Shown: positions 16,368 through 23,766 of the stretch, one piece after another
How the letters are laid out: each line of letters begins with the position of its first letter
Numbering within the stretch: the first letter of the stretch is position 1
NCBI RefSeq assembly: GCF_003594885.1
Contig: NZ_QZEZ01000009.1
Location: 1-64,000 of the forward strand
Direction: 5' to 3'
Length of the DNA stretch: 64,000 bases
Origin: Vallicoccus soli
GTDB taxonomy: Bacteria > Actinomycetota > Actinomycetes > Motilibacterales > Motilibacteraceae
The notes under the pieces: generated by a model
Seen by the model: only the letters and a program-made list of their open reading frames with translations
Told to the model about the DNA's origin: nothing
Databases searched by the model: none
Program-made: the position numbers and the translations under genes

Positions 16368-17675
16368 TCAGGCCGCGGGGAGCGGGCCCGGTCGGGCGAA
16401 GAGGAAGCCCTGCCCCAGGGGCACCCCGAGCTGCTGGAGCGCGTCGCGCCCCGGCGGGGTCTCGACGCCCTCCGCGACGAGCCGCGCGCAGAGGCTGTCC
16501 GAGAGGTCGACGAACGAGCGCACCATCGCCGCCCGGGCCGGGTCGGCCTCCACGTCGCGGCAGATGCTGATGTCCAGCTTGATGAGGTCCGGGCGCAGCA
16601 GCAGGATGTGGCGCATGCTCGCGTAGCCCGCCCCCGCGTCGTCCACCGCGAGGCGCCCGCCGCCCGCCCGGAAGGCGGAGAGCACCCGCTCGATGGAGGG
16701 GTAGTCCTCGACGACGACGTGCTCGGTGAGCTCGAGCACCACCCGCTCCAGGGGCGCCCCGTCCAGCGCCTCCCAGAGCGCGTCGTCGAGCAGCGCCCGC
16801 GGTGACACGTTGATGCTGAGGTAGCAGCCCGCCGGGACCTCGTCGAGCCGCGCGAGCGCGTGGCGGACCGCGCACACCTCCGCCTCGGTGCCGCGGCCGA
16901 GGGCCTCGGCCTCGGCGAACCAGACGTCGGGGCGCGTCGCGTCCGGCAGGCGGCTCAGCGCCTCGTACCCGACGGTGCGCCCCGAGCAGAAGTCGACGAT
17001 GGGCTGGAAGACGGTGGTCAGCAGGCCGTCCTCGAGGACCTGCTCGACCCGCGCGACGCGGCGGGACCTCGTGAGCTCCGCCTCCTCGAGGCGCTCGAGG
17101 GCGGGGGCGACGAGCTCGGCGAGCATCTCCACCACCGCGAGGTCCCGCTCGCGCAGCTGCGGGGCCGGCGCGGTGCTGAAGCAGCAGAAGGTCCCGTACA
17201 CCCGCCCGTCGCTGAACCGGATCGGGACGCTGACGTGCGCCCCGACGGGGAACGCGGTGGTCACGGGGAGGTCGCGCACCTCCGGGTGCTCGCGCGGGTC
17301 GCGCACGAGGCGCGGCAGGCGCCCGTCGACGACGCGCTGGCAGTACGTCTCCTCGAGCGGGTCCGAGGCGCCGACCCGCACGCCCGCGGGGGCGCCGGGC
17401 ACGGCGTCGACGAAGCGGAAGGTGCGCCGCCCGTCGGCGAACCGGCCCACGAAGCCGATCTCCATGCCGAGGTGGCTGCGGGCGGCGGCGAGCATGACCT
17501 GCACGACGTCGCTGTCGTCCCCGCCGCCGGCGAGGGCGCCCAGGGCGCTCCCGGGGCGGGCGGGCTGCGGCAGGTCCGGGCGGGGTCCGGCGCCCGGCGC
17601 CGGCCCGGGCTCGTCGGCCAGCGCCGTCGCGCAGCCGCCCTGCTCCTCCACGTCCGACACCGGCCCCCCTGGCAC
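16368..17675 (-). CDS. GAF-EAL cyclic-di-GMP phosphodiesterase
   Basis: Cytosolic two-domain protein of up to 435 residues. Residues about 50-195 form a GAF sensor (MEIGFVGRFADGRRTFRFVD, HVSVPIRFSDGRVYGTFCC). Residues about 215-430 form an EAL domain with the active-site set intact: YEALSRLP, LSINVSP, ELTEHVVVEDY, VDDAGAGYASM, PDLIKLD, AEGVET and GQGFLFARP. It should hydrolyse c-di-GMP. The start is ambiguous between the GTG at 17675 and one at 17660, which follows AGGGGGG. It is convergent with the phosphatase-like gene. A GGDEF protein lies 3 kb away. Confidence 0.9.
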   Translation of the reverse strand: MPGGPVSDVEEQGGCATALADEPGPAPGAGPRPDLPQPARPGSALGALAGGGDDSDVVQVMLAAARSHLGMEIGFVGRFADGRRTFRFVDAVPGAPAGVRVGASDPLEETYCQRVVDGRLPRLVRDPREHPEVRDLPVTTAFPVGAHVSVPIRFSDGRVYGTFCCFSTAPAPQLRERDLAVVEMLAELVAPALERLEEAELTRSRRVARVEQVLEDGLLTTVFQPIVDFCSGRTVGYEALSRLPDATRPDVWFAEAEALGRGTEAEVCAVRHALARLDEVPAGCYLSINVSPRALLDDALWEALDGAPLERVVLELTEHVVVEDYPSIERVLSAFRAGGGRLAVDDAGAGYASMRHILLLRPDLIKLDISICRDVEADPARAAMVRSFVDLSDSLCARLVAEGVETPPGRDALQQLGVPLGQGFLFARPGPLPAA

Positions 17676-17727
17676 TCGATCGTCTACGCAGCGTGTGCTT
17701 CGAGTAACAGGGTGCCATGGTCACCGG

Positions 17728-18135
17728 TCAGTGCGCACGCGGGCGGTAGCCCCCGTCCTCCAGCCCGGCCTCGACCTCGTACCGGTTGCGGGCGGCGGAC
17801 CGGCCGGCCAGCAGGTAGAGCAGCGCGAAGCGGTAGCCGTGCCGGCGCCACTGCTGCGCGTGCACGGCCTCGTGGCGCAGCCGCGCGGGGGACCGCGCCG
17901 CGGGCCGGTCGCCCGTGAGGTACGCGTCCCCCCAGGTCACGCCGCCGCGGGGGTAGGCCCGGCGCGGCAGCCCCCAGAGCACCACGAGGTCGCCGTGGCG
18001 CTCCTCGCGGGCGCCCAGCAGGAGCGCGTACGCGCGCGCCGCCCGCCCGACGCGGGCCGCCTGCCGGGCCCGACGGGCCGCCCGTCGGGCAGCCCGGCCC
18101 GCCCGCCGCTGCGCCGCCCGGTCCCGTGCCGCCAC
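17728..18135 (-). CDS. Small HExxH-motif protein, putative metallopeptidase-like
   Basis: A 135-residue protein with an Arg/Ala-rich N-terminus (about residues 1-40), then a compact domain containing RLRHEAVHAQQWRRHG near residue 90. This is an HExxH zinc motif followed by QW, as in small DUF4157-like or minigluzincin-type proteins. RNRYEVEAGLEDGGYRP near the end could supply a third ligand (Glu). There is no signal peptide. The GTG at 18135 is exactly 7 nt after TACGGT (TAnnnT), favouring a leaderless start there rather than in the long upstream frame. Proteolytic activity is not established; the fold class is inferred from the motif only. Confidence 0.65.
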   Translation of the reverse strand: MAARDRAAQRRAGRAARRAARRARQAARVGRAARAYALLLGAREERHGDLVVLWGLPRRAYPRGGVTWGDAYLTGDRPAARSPARLRHEAVHAQQWRRHGYRFALLYLLAGRSAARNRYEVEAGLEDGGYRPRAH

Positions 18136-18262
18136 CCGGCGACCGTAGCCCGCGCGCGGCGCGGCGAGGGCCCTGGCCGGCGGCGCCGCGCGGGTGCACC
18201 GTCGACCTCCCCGCGGCCGTGCGCGGGGCGGGCGCGGGGGACGCGCGAGCAGGGGGGCGGAC

Positions 18263-18410
18263 GTGGACGACGACCGGGAGGAGCGGGTCGACCGCGAGCT
18301 CATGGAGCTGCTGCAGGGGCTGCCGTCGCCACGACGGGCGCGCAGGTGCTCGTCGCGTCCCTGCTCACCGTGCCGTTCCCCGCCGGCTCCCGGCCGCAGG
18401 ACCGCGTGCG
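18263..18410 (+). pseudogene. Frameshifted, truncated remnant of a DUF6328 membrane protein gene
   Basis: From the GTG at 18263 (after GGGGGG) the frame reads a charged leader, then ERVDRELMELLQGL, then nonsense. In the next frame the sequence continues ATTGAQVLVASLLTVPFP. DUF6328 proteins have ELLQELRVAQTGVQILFAFLLTLPF in one frame, so the two pieces join if one G is restored in CTGCCGTCGCC near 18323. After PFP the similarity fades and the remaining helices are missing. This looks like a dead gene. The family recognition is from memory and was not searched. The end coordinate is approximate. Confidence 0.5.
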
Positions 18411-18446
18411 TCGCCCGGGCCCGGCTCGCGCCCGTGCGCCGGTGCG

Positions 18447-19997
18447 TCAGGCGCGGGCGGCGCCGGCCGTGCGCCGGCGCCAGCGCACCCGGGCCCAGAC
18501 CTCCTTGCCCCCGCCGGGGCGCGGGGTCGTCCCGTGCTCGTCGACGAGCGCGGCGAGGACGGCGAGGCCGCGCCCCGTCTCGGCCCAGCCGTCGCCGGCG
18601 CGCGCGGCCGGCTCGGGGACCCGCTCGTCGTCGTCGGTGACCGACAGCAGCAGCCCGTCGGGCTCGTCCTCGACGACGACCTCGACCTGCTCGTGGGCGT
18701 GGCGCACCGCGTTGGACAGCAGCTCCGCCGCGGCCAGGGAGACCTCGTCGCGCACCCCGGGGGGAGCGTCGGCCGGGAGGGCGGCGGCCACGAACTGCCG
18801 GCCGAGCCGGGCGGCGACCGGGCTCGAGGGCAGCGTGCGCCCGCGCCGCCGCAGGTCCGGGCGTCCCGACGCCACGACGACCAGGAGGCCGCGCACCGGG
18901 GCGTCGAGCCCGGCGGCCGCCAGCGCGCGCTCGAGGTCGTGGGCCAGGTCGAGCGCCAGGTCGGCGGCGGGGTCGGGCGCGCCGGCGGCCGGGGCGGGCG
19001 CGCCGGCGGGGGGCTCGGGCTGGGCTTCGGCGGGGCGCAGCGGGCGCGCGAGGCAGCCGGCGAGCACGTCGTGGACGGCCTGCGCGGTGCCGGCGTCGGC
19101 ACCCGGGTCGATCGCCGCGGCGGCCACCGCGACCGGCTCGGCGCGGGCGAGCAGCAGCCGCTCGCCGGCCAGGCGGTCCGCCGCGGGCGGGCGCGGGTCC
19201 CCCTCGCCCCCGGGGGTGGTCGCGACGACGACGGCGTGGTCGAGCGGGGCCACGGCGAGCCAGGCGCTGTCCGGGCACGCCTCCACGTGCGCGCCGAAGA
19301 CCTCCGCGTCCAGGTCCGGCGCCAGCTCGGCGACGGCCTTGCCGACGAGCGCCGGAGGGGTGCTGCGGCGCCGGGCGAGGGCGAGCACGCCCCGGACCGC
19401 GTCCAGCGGGGCCGAGCCGAGGCCCAGCGGGCTGTCCAGCAGCGTGGCGAAGGCGTCGCCGTGGGCGCCGGGGGCGCTGACCGCGCAGCGGGCCCCGCCG
19501 GGGCGCGCCGCGCACGCCACCCCGACGCCGGCGGGTGCCGGGTGCGCGTGGTGGCGCAGGCCGCGCCCGAGCGGGGAGGGGGCCGGCGCGACCGCCGCGA
19601 CGAGGGCGGCGAGCGCGCCGAGCGCGTGGCGCTCCGGGCCGTCCGCCGGGTGCGGCCCGTCCCACGACAGGCCCAGCGCGCCCACGACCTCGCCCTCGCG
19701 CAGCAGGGGCACCGCCGCCCGGCCGGGGCCGGTGCCGCCGGGCCACTGCGCCACGCCGTCGCGCGCCGCCCGGACCAGGGTGCCGTCGAGCGGCGGGGGC
19801 GCGCCGGGGGGCTCGGTCGCGACCACGCGCAGGTCGCCGTCGGCCGAGCCCAGGGCCAGCACCGCCCCGCGGGCGGCGAGGGCGCGGACGAGCGAGGGCA
19901 GGACGTCGGCCGTGACCGCGGCGTCGCGGCCCGTCGCGGCGAGGCGCTCAGCGGCGCCGGCCACGAGGGCGAGCAGGGCGTGCGGGTCCGACCCCAT
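18447..19997 (-). CDS. GAF and HATPase (anti-sigma-factor-like kinase) domain protein
   Basis: A 516-residue signalling protein. Residues 1-130 resemble a GAF sensor (AVLALGSADGDLRVVATEPPG). The middle (about 150-370) is low in clear motifs and may be a decayed PP2C domain. The C-terminal about 130 residues form a GHKL ATPase of the RsbW/SpoIIAB type: N-box DEVSLAAAELLSNAVRHAHE, G1-like VTDDDERVPE and G2 GRGLAVLAALVDEHG. Such domains phosphorylate anti-sigma antagonists or act as anti-sigma factors; no STAS partner or sigma factor is adjacent. The ATG at 19997 has CGAGGAG about 10 nt upstream. Confidence 0.75.
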   Translation of the reverse strand: MGSDPHALLALVAGAAERLAATGRDAAVTADVLPSLVRALAARGAVLALGSADGDLRVVATEPPGAPPPLDGTLVRAARDGVAQWPGGTGPGRAAVPLLREGEVVGALGLSWDGPHPADGPERHALGALAALVAAVAPAPSPLGRGLRHHAHPAPAGVGVACAARPGGARCAVSAPGAHGDAFATLLDSPLGLGSAPLDAVRGVLALARRRSTPPALVGKAVAELAPDLDAEVFGAHVEACPDSAWLAVAPLDHAVVVATTPGGEGDPRPPAADRLAGERLLLARAEPVAVAAAAIDPGADAGTAQAVHDVLAGCLARPLRPAEAQPEPPAGAPAPAAGAPDPAADLALDLAHDLERALAAAGLDAPVRGLLVVVASGRPDLRRRGRTLPSSPVAARLGRQFVAAALPADAPPGVRDEVSLAAAELLSNAVRHAHEQVEVVVEDEPDGLLLSVTDDDERVPEPAARAGDGWAETGRGLAVLAALVDEHGTTPRPGGGKEVWARVRWRRRTAGAARA

Positions 19998-20165
19998 GGG
20001 TCCGTGGCTCCTCGGGCGATGAGGCAGGCCGGCTGCTCGACCTGTGCGCACCGGGTCGGTCCGCGGCACGGACGTACCCCGCCTACCACCCCGCCACCCC
20101 TCGCGCCACCCCTCGCACCCGCCCGTCCGCCCGCGAGCCGGGGGCGGGCGGGGCAGGATGGGCCC

Positions 20166-20522
20166 GTGGCCGACGGAGAGCAGGGCAGCGGGCAGGCGGG
20201 CGACCAGGGCGGCGGGGCCCCCGTGGTGCGCGACGCGCCGGAGCGGGACCGCTACGAGGTGCACGACGAGCAGGGGCGGCTGGCGGGCTTCGCCGCGTAC
20301 CAGCGCGCCCGCGGGCTGGTGGTGATGACGCACACCGAGGTCGACCCCGCGTACGAGGGCCGCGGGCTGGGGTCCGCGCTCGTGCGCGGCGCGCTCGACG
20401 ACCTGCGCGCTCAGGGGACCGCGGTGCTCCCGCTCTGCCCGTTCGTGGGCGCGTACATCGCGCGGCACCCGGAGTACCGGGACGTGGTCTACCGCGCCCC
20501 GGCGTCGCGCGGCACGGACTGA
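20166..20522 (+). CDS. GNAT family N-acetyltransferase (YjdJ-like, short)
   Basis: Short acetyltransferase-fold protein of 118 residues. After a Gly/Gln-rich N-terminus comes RDAPERDRYEVHDEQGRLAG, then HTEVDPAYEGRGLGSALVRG (acetyl-CoA loop, about residue 70) and VLPLCPFVGAYIARHPEYRD. This pattern is that of the small single-domain GCN5-like family (COG2388). The GTG at 20166 is 7 nt after the last base of CAGGAT, the same geometry as several other leaderless starts here. The acceptor substrate is unknown. Confidence 0.85.
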   Translation: MADGEQGSGQAGDQGGGAPVVRDAPERDRYEVHDEQGRLAGFAAYQRARGLVVMTHTEVDPAYEGRGLGSALVRGALDDLRAQGTAVLPLCPFVGAYIARHPEYRDVVYRAPASRGTD

Positions 20523-20547
20523 GGCGCCGGCGGGCCCGCCGGGGGGC

Positions 20548-22119
20548 TCAGCCCCAGCGCTCGGCGAGCCCGGCGCGCCGGCGGGCCTTGACGGCGTACA
20601 TGGACCGGTCCGCCGCGCGCACGAGCGCCTCCGCGACGGCCGCCGCCGGCCCCTCGTCGGGCACGTCGGCGAGGTCGCAGGCGCCCACGCTGGCCGCGAG
20701 CGGGACGTCGCGCCCGTCCACCCGCAGCGGCGGCACGAGCGCCGCGGCGAGCCGGCCGGTGACGACCGCGGGGCACGAGCCGGCGGCGAGCACCACGGCG
20801 AACTCGTCGCCGCCGAGGCGCGCGACGGTGTCGACGGCGCGCACCTGCGTGCGCAGCCGCGCCGCGACCTCGACGAGCACCGCGTCCCCCGCGGCGTGCC
20901 CGAGGGTGTCGTTGACCCGCTTGAAGCCGTCGAGGTCGACGAAGAGGACGGCCCCGCCGCCGCCGTCGCGGCGGTGCTGCTCGACGAGCCGCTCGACGCG
21001 GTCGAGGAAGAGGGCGCGGTTCGCGGCGCCGGTGAGCGGGTCGTGGAACGCGAGGCGCTGCAGCTCGGCCTCGCGCGCGCGCAGCCGCTCGACGAGGGCG
21101 CGGTGGTCCAGGAGCACCAGCGCCTGCCGCACCAGCATGAGGACGACGAGGACGAGCCCGAGCAGCACCATCCACAGCGGCGCCGCGGCGGCGTCCTCCA
21201 CGAGGCGGTCCACGAGCACGGCCTCGGCCCCGACGACGGGCAGGTAGGGCAGCGCGAGGCGCAGCCACCCCGCCTGGAGCGCCGGGTCACCCGGCTCGCG
21301 CAGGGGGAGGCACGCGGGCAGGCGGCGCGCGGTCCCCGCCGCCGACGCGACGAGGAGGAAGCCGCTCACCCAGCCGGCGCTGGTCGCGCTGCCCGTCGCG
21401 TACGAGCCCGTGCTGCCGAGGTAGACGTACAGCGAGTCCGCGACCGCCAGGGAGCCCAGGCCCGCGGCGAGCTGGAGCAGCGGCCCCCGGCTCTGCGCGG
21501 TGGAGCGGCTCAGGGCCAGCAGGACGAGGGTCGCGAGGACGACGTCGCCGACCGGGTACGCCGTCGACAGGGCCAGCGGCAGCAGCGGCCCGCCGGCCCC
21601 GAGCACGGTGTCGAGGCAGGCGGCCCAGGAGAGCATGAGCAGGGCGCCGGCGATGAGGGCCCCGTCGAGCACGTCGCGCACGCGCTCGCGCGCCGCCGAG
21701 CCGGAGTGCAGCCAGAGCAGCAGGCCGGCGGCGGTGAGCAGGGGGAAGGCGAGGAAGCCGGCGTCGGATGGCGAGGGGAAGGGCAGCTCGCGCCCGCGGG
21801 CCACCTCCTGCCAGGACCACAGCGCCTGGCCGGCCGTCCAGCTGCCGGTGCCGGCCGCCACGAGCAGCCAGGCCCGCCTCCGGGTCCCGCTGCGCCGGGC
21901 CGCGGCGCGCACGCAGGCGACGCAGGCCGTCGCGGCGGCCGCGAGCTGGGTCAGGTCGTCGACGGCGAGGACGGCGCGCCGCGGCGCGTCGGCGAGCGCG
22001 CCCAGGACCAGCAGGTGCAGGGCGCCGGCGAGCACGGCGAGCAGCGCGCCCGTGCGCCAGGGGCGGGCGCGCGGCCGCGGCGGCGCGGCGTCCGGTGCGG
22101 CCGCCGTGTGCTGGCTCAC
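20548..22119 (-). CDS. Membrane-bound GGDEF diguanylate cyclase
   Basis: About 523 residues if started at the GTG at 22119. The first about 330 residues contain eight or nine hydrophobic helices (for example WRTGALLAVLAGALHLLVLG and WMVLLGLVLVVLMLV), without a recognisable ligand pocket. A short helical linker (LRAREAELQRLAFHDPLTG) leads into a full GGDEF domain: LFVDLDGFKRVNDTLGHAAG and RLGGDEFAVVLA. The active-site motif is intact, so c-di-GMP synthesis is expected; no RxxD inhibitory site is evident. The open frame extends past 22208 and overlaps the divergent PRC-barrel gene, so I prefer the internal GTG. Confidence 0.85.
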   Translation of the reverse strand: MSQHTAAAPDAAPPRPRARPWRTGALLAVLAGALHLLVLGALADAPRRAVLAVDDLTQLAAAATACVACVRAAARRSGTRRRAWLLVAAGTGSWTAGQALWSWQEVARGRELPFPSPSDAGFLAFPLLTAAGLLLWLHSGSAARERVRDVLDGALIAGALLMLSWAACLDTVLGAGGPLLPLALSTAYPVGDVVLATLVLLALSRSTAQSRGPLLQLAAGLGSLAVADSLYVYLGSTGSYATGSATSAGWVSGFLLVASAAGTARRLPACLPLREPGDPALQAGWLRLALPYLPVVGAEAVLVDRLVEDAAAAPLWMVLLGLVLVVLMLVRQALVLLDHRALVERLRAREAELQRLAFHDPLTGAANRALFLDRVERLVEQHRRDGGGGAVLFVDLDGFKRVNDTLGHAAGDAVLVEVAARLRTQVRAVDTVARLGGDEFAVVLAAGSCPAVVTGRLAAALVPPLRVDGRDVPLAASVGACDLADVPDEGPAAAVAEALVRAADRSMYAVKARRRAGLAERWG

Positions 22120-22207
22120 GCAGGGGGCATCGGCAGGAGGGGGCCCGGCCTGGAGCCCCCGGCCGGCGCGCGTTTCCCGCGGGGGGCGCCCGGGGACGGG
22201 GAGCGGC

Positions 22208-23719
22208 ATGACGCTCCCCGACCTCGACGCCGCCAGCAGCTGGATCGGCCGCCCCGTGCTGGACCGCGACGGCGAGTCCGTCGGCACCTGCGTGCGGGTG
22301 CTCGCGGACGACGCCACCGGGACCCCGGAGTGGCTGTCGGCCGAGCTCCCCGACGGCACCCGGCGCATCGTCCCGCTCGTCGACGCCACGCCCTCGGCCG
22401 ACGCCGTGCGCGTCAGCGTCACCCGCCGCTCGGTCGTCGACGCGCCGGCCGACCTCTCCGACCAGCACGTCAGCGCCGAGCAGGAGCGCTCGCTCTACGC
22501 GCACTACGGCGTGGCCGCCTCGACGGCCGCCTCGCCGACCGTGCTCCCCGCGGTCGAGAGCGCGCCTGCCACGGGCCCGGCCCGGCTCGGCGCCCCGGTG
22601 CGGGACCACCGCGCGCAGGCGGCGGGCGCGGCCGCCGTGGCGCTGGCCCTCGGAGCGGCCGCCGTCGGCGTGGTCGTCGCGGTCCGGGCCCGGCGCCGGC
22701 CGGCGACGCCCGCCGAGCGGATCGCCGCCGCCGCACGGCTGCAGTCCGAGCGGGCCGCCTCGCTCGCCCGGAGCTCGGCCGCCTCGGCGCAGGTCCTCGC
22801 CCGCCAGGGCGCCACCTCGGCCCAGGACGCGACCCGCGACCTCCGGCGCACCGCGGCCCCGGCGCTCGCCGCGGCGGCGGAGCGCACCGGCGAGGTCGCC
22901 CGCCGCGCCGGCGAGGGGGCGCTCGGCGCCGCCACGACCACCGCCGCGCTCGCCGTGATGGGCGGGCAGGCCGCCGTACCCGCCGCGGAGCGGGCCGCCG
23001 AGGGCCTCGCCCGCGCCGCCGGCCACGCCGGCGGGGCGCTGGCCGCCGGGGGCGCGGCCGTCGCGGGCGGCGCCCACGCCCTCGCCGGGTCCGGCGGCGC
23101 CGCCCTCACGGCCGCCCGGCCGGTCGTCGCCGCGCAGGGCGCCGCGCTCGCCGGGCGCGCCGCGGAGCTGGGGAGCCGCGCGGCCGAGCTCGGGGCGGCC
23201 GCCTCGCCGGTCGCCGGGCAGGCGGCGCAGCGGGTCGCGGAGGCGGCGCGCACCGTCGCCACCGAGGCCGGCACCGCGGGCCTCGTCGCGGCCGCCGGCG
23301 CCCGCTCCGCCGGCGCCGCCCTCGGCGGCGCGGCGGCGGACGTCGCCGACGCCGCGGCCGACAGCGCCGCGGCGGTCGTCTCGACGTGGCGCCGCACGCA
23401 GCGCCGGCTCGCCCTGCTCGCCGGGCTCGCGGGGGGCTACGTCCTCGGGGCGCGCGCCGGGCGCGGCCGGTACGAGCAGCTCAAGGGCCGCGCCGAGCCG
23501 CTGCTGCACCGCCCCGAGGTGGAGCGGGTCGTGCAGCGGGCGCAGGAGGGCGTCGACGCCGTCATCGCGAAGGTCACCGGGGCGGCGGGCTCCGGGGCCG
23601 GCCCGGGGGGCGGGGGGACCGGTGGCGCAGCGCCCGCGGGCGGCGCGCCGGCAGGAGCGGCACCCGTGGTCGGCCCGGACGGGCACGTGGGGCTAGCCGG
23701 CGGCGGTGACGCGGGCTGA
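22208..23719 (+). CDS. PRC-barrel domain protein with long Ala-rich helical region
   Basis: A 503-residue protein. Residues about 8-95 form a PRC-barrel (SWIGRPVLDRDGESVGTCVRV, PEWLSAELPDGTRRIVPLV). A hydrophobic segment near 137-158 is a likely membrane helix. Residues about 165-390 are an extremely Ala-rich, Gly-containing region predicted to be helical. A second hydrophobic element [20 protein letters not shown] (near 400-420) resembles YtxH-like actinobacterial proteins; the C-terminus is Gly/Ala-rich. Function is unknown; PRC-barrels often bind RNA or protein partners. The ATG follows GGGGAG. Confidence 0.75.
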   Translation: MTLPDLDAASSWIGRPVLDRDGESVGTCVRVLADDATGTPEWLSAELPDGTRRIVPLVDATPSADAVRVSVTRRSVVDAPADLSDQHVSAEQERSLYAHYGVAASTAASPTVLPAVESAPATGPARLGAPVRDHRAQAAGAAAVALALGAAAVGVVVAVRARRRPATPAERIAAAARLQSERAASLARSSAASAQVLARQGATSAQDATRDLRRTAAPALAAAAERTGEVARRAGEGALGAATTTAALAVMGGQAAVPAAERAAEGLARAAGHAGGALAAGGAAVAGGAHALAGSGGAALTAARPVVAAQGAALAGRAAELGSRAAELGAAASPVAGQAAQRVAEAARTVATEAGTAGLVAAAGARSAGAALGGAAADVADAAADSAAAVVSTWRRTQRRLALLAGLAGGYVLGARAGRGRYEQLKGRAEPLLHRPEVERVVQRAQEGVDAVIAKVTGAAGSGAGPGGGGTGGAAPAGGAPAGAAPVVGPDGHVGLAGGGDAG

Positions 23720-23746
23720 CGCGGGCTGACGCGGGCTGACGCGGGG
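23707..23746 (+). repeat. Four direct 10-bp repeats carrying stop codons in all frames
   Basis: The decamer TGACGCGGGC occurs three times and a fourth copy differs in its last base (starts at 23707, 23717, 23727, 23737). Because 10 is not a multiple of 3, the TGA of successive copies falls in different frames; the copy at 23717 is the actual stop of the PRC-barrel gene. Slippage could change copy number without harming termination. Confidence 0.8.
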
Positions 23747-23766
23747 AGGGCCCGCCCCGCGGCGGC

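Noticed and set aside
16888-20022. 1044-residue plus-strand ORF across the EAL and HATPase genes
   Set aside because: It is antisense to two well-supported genes and has no recognisable domain; only the short DUF6328-like piece near 18.3 kb within it is meaningful.
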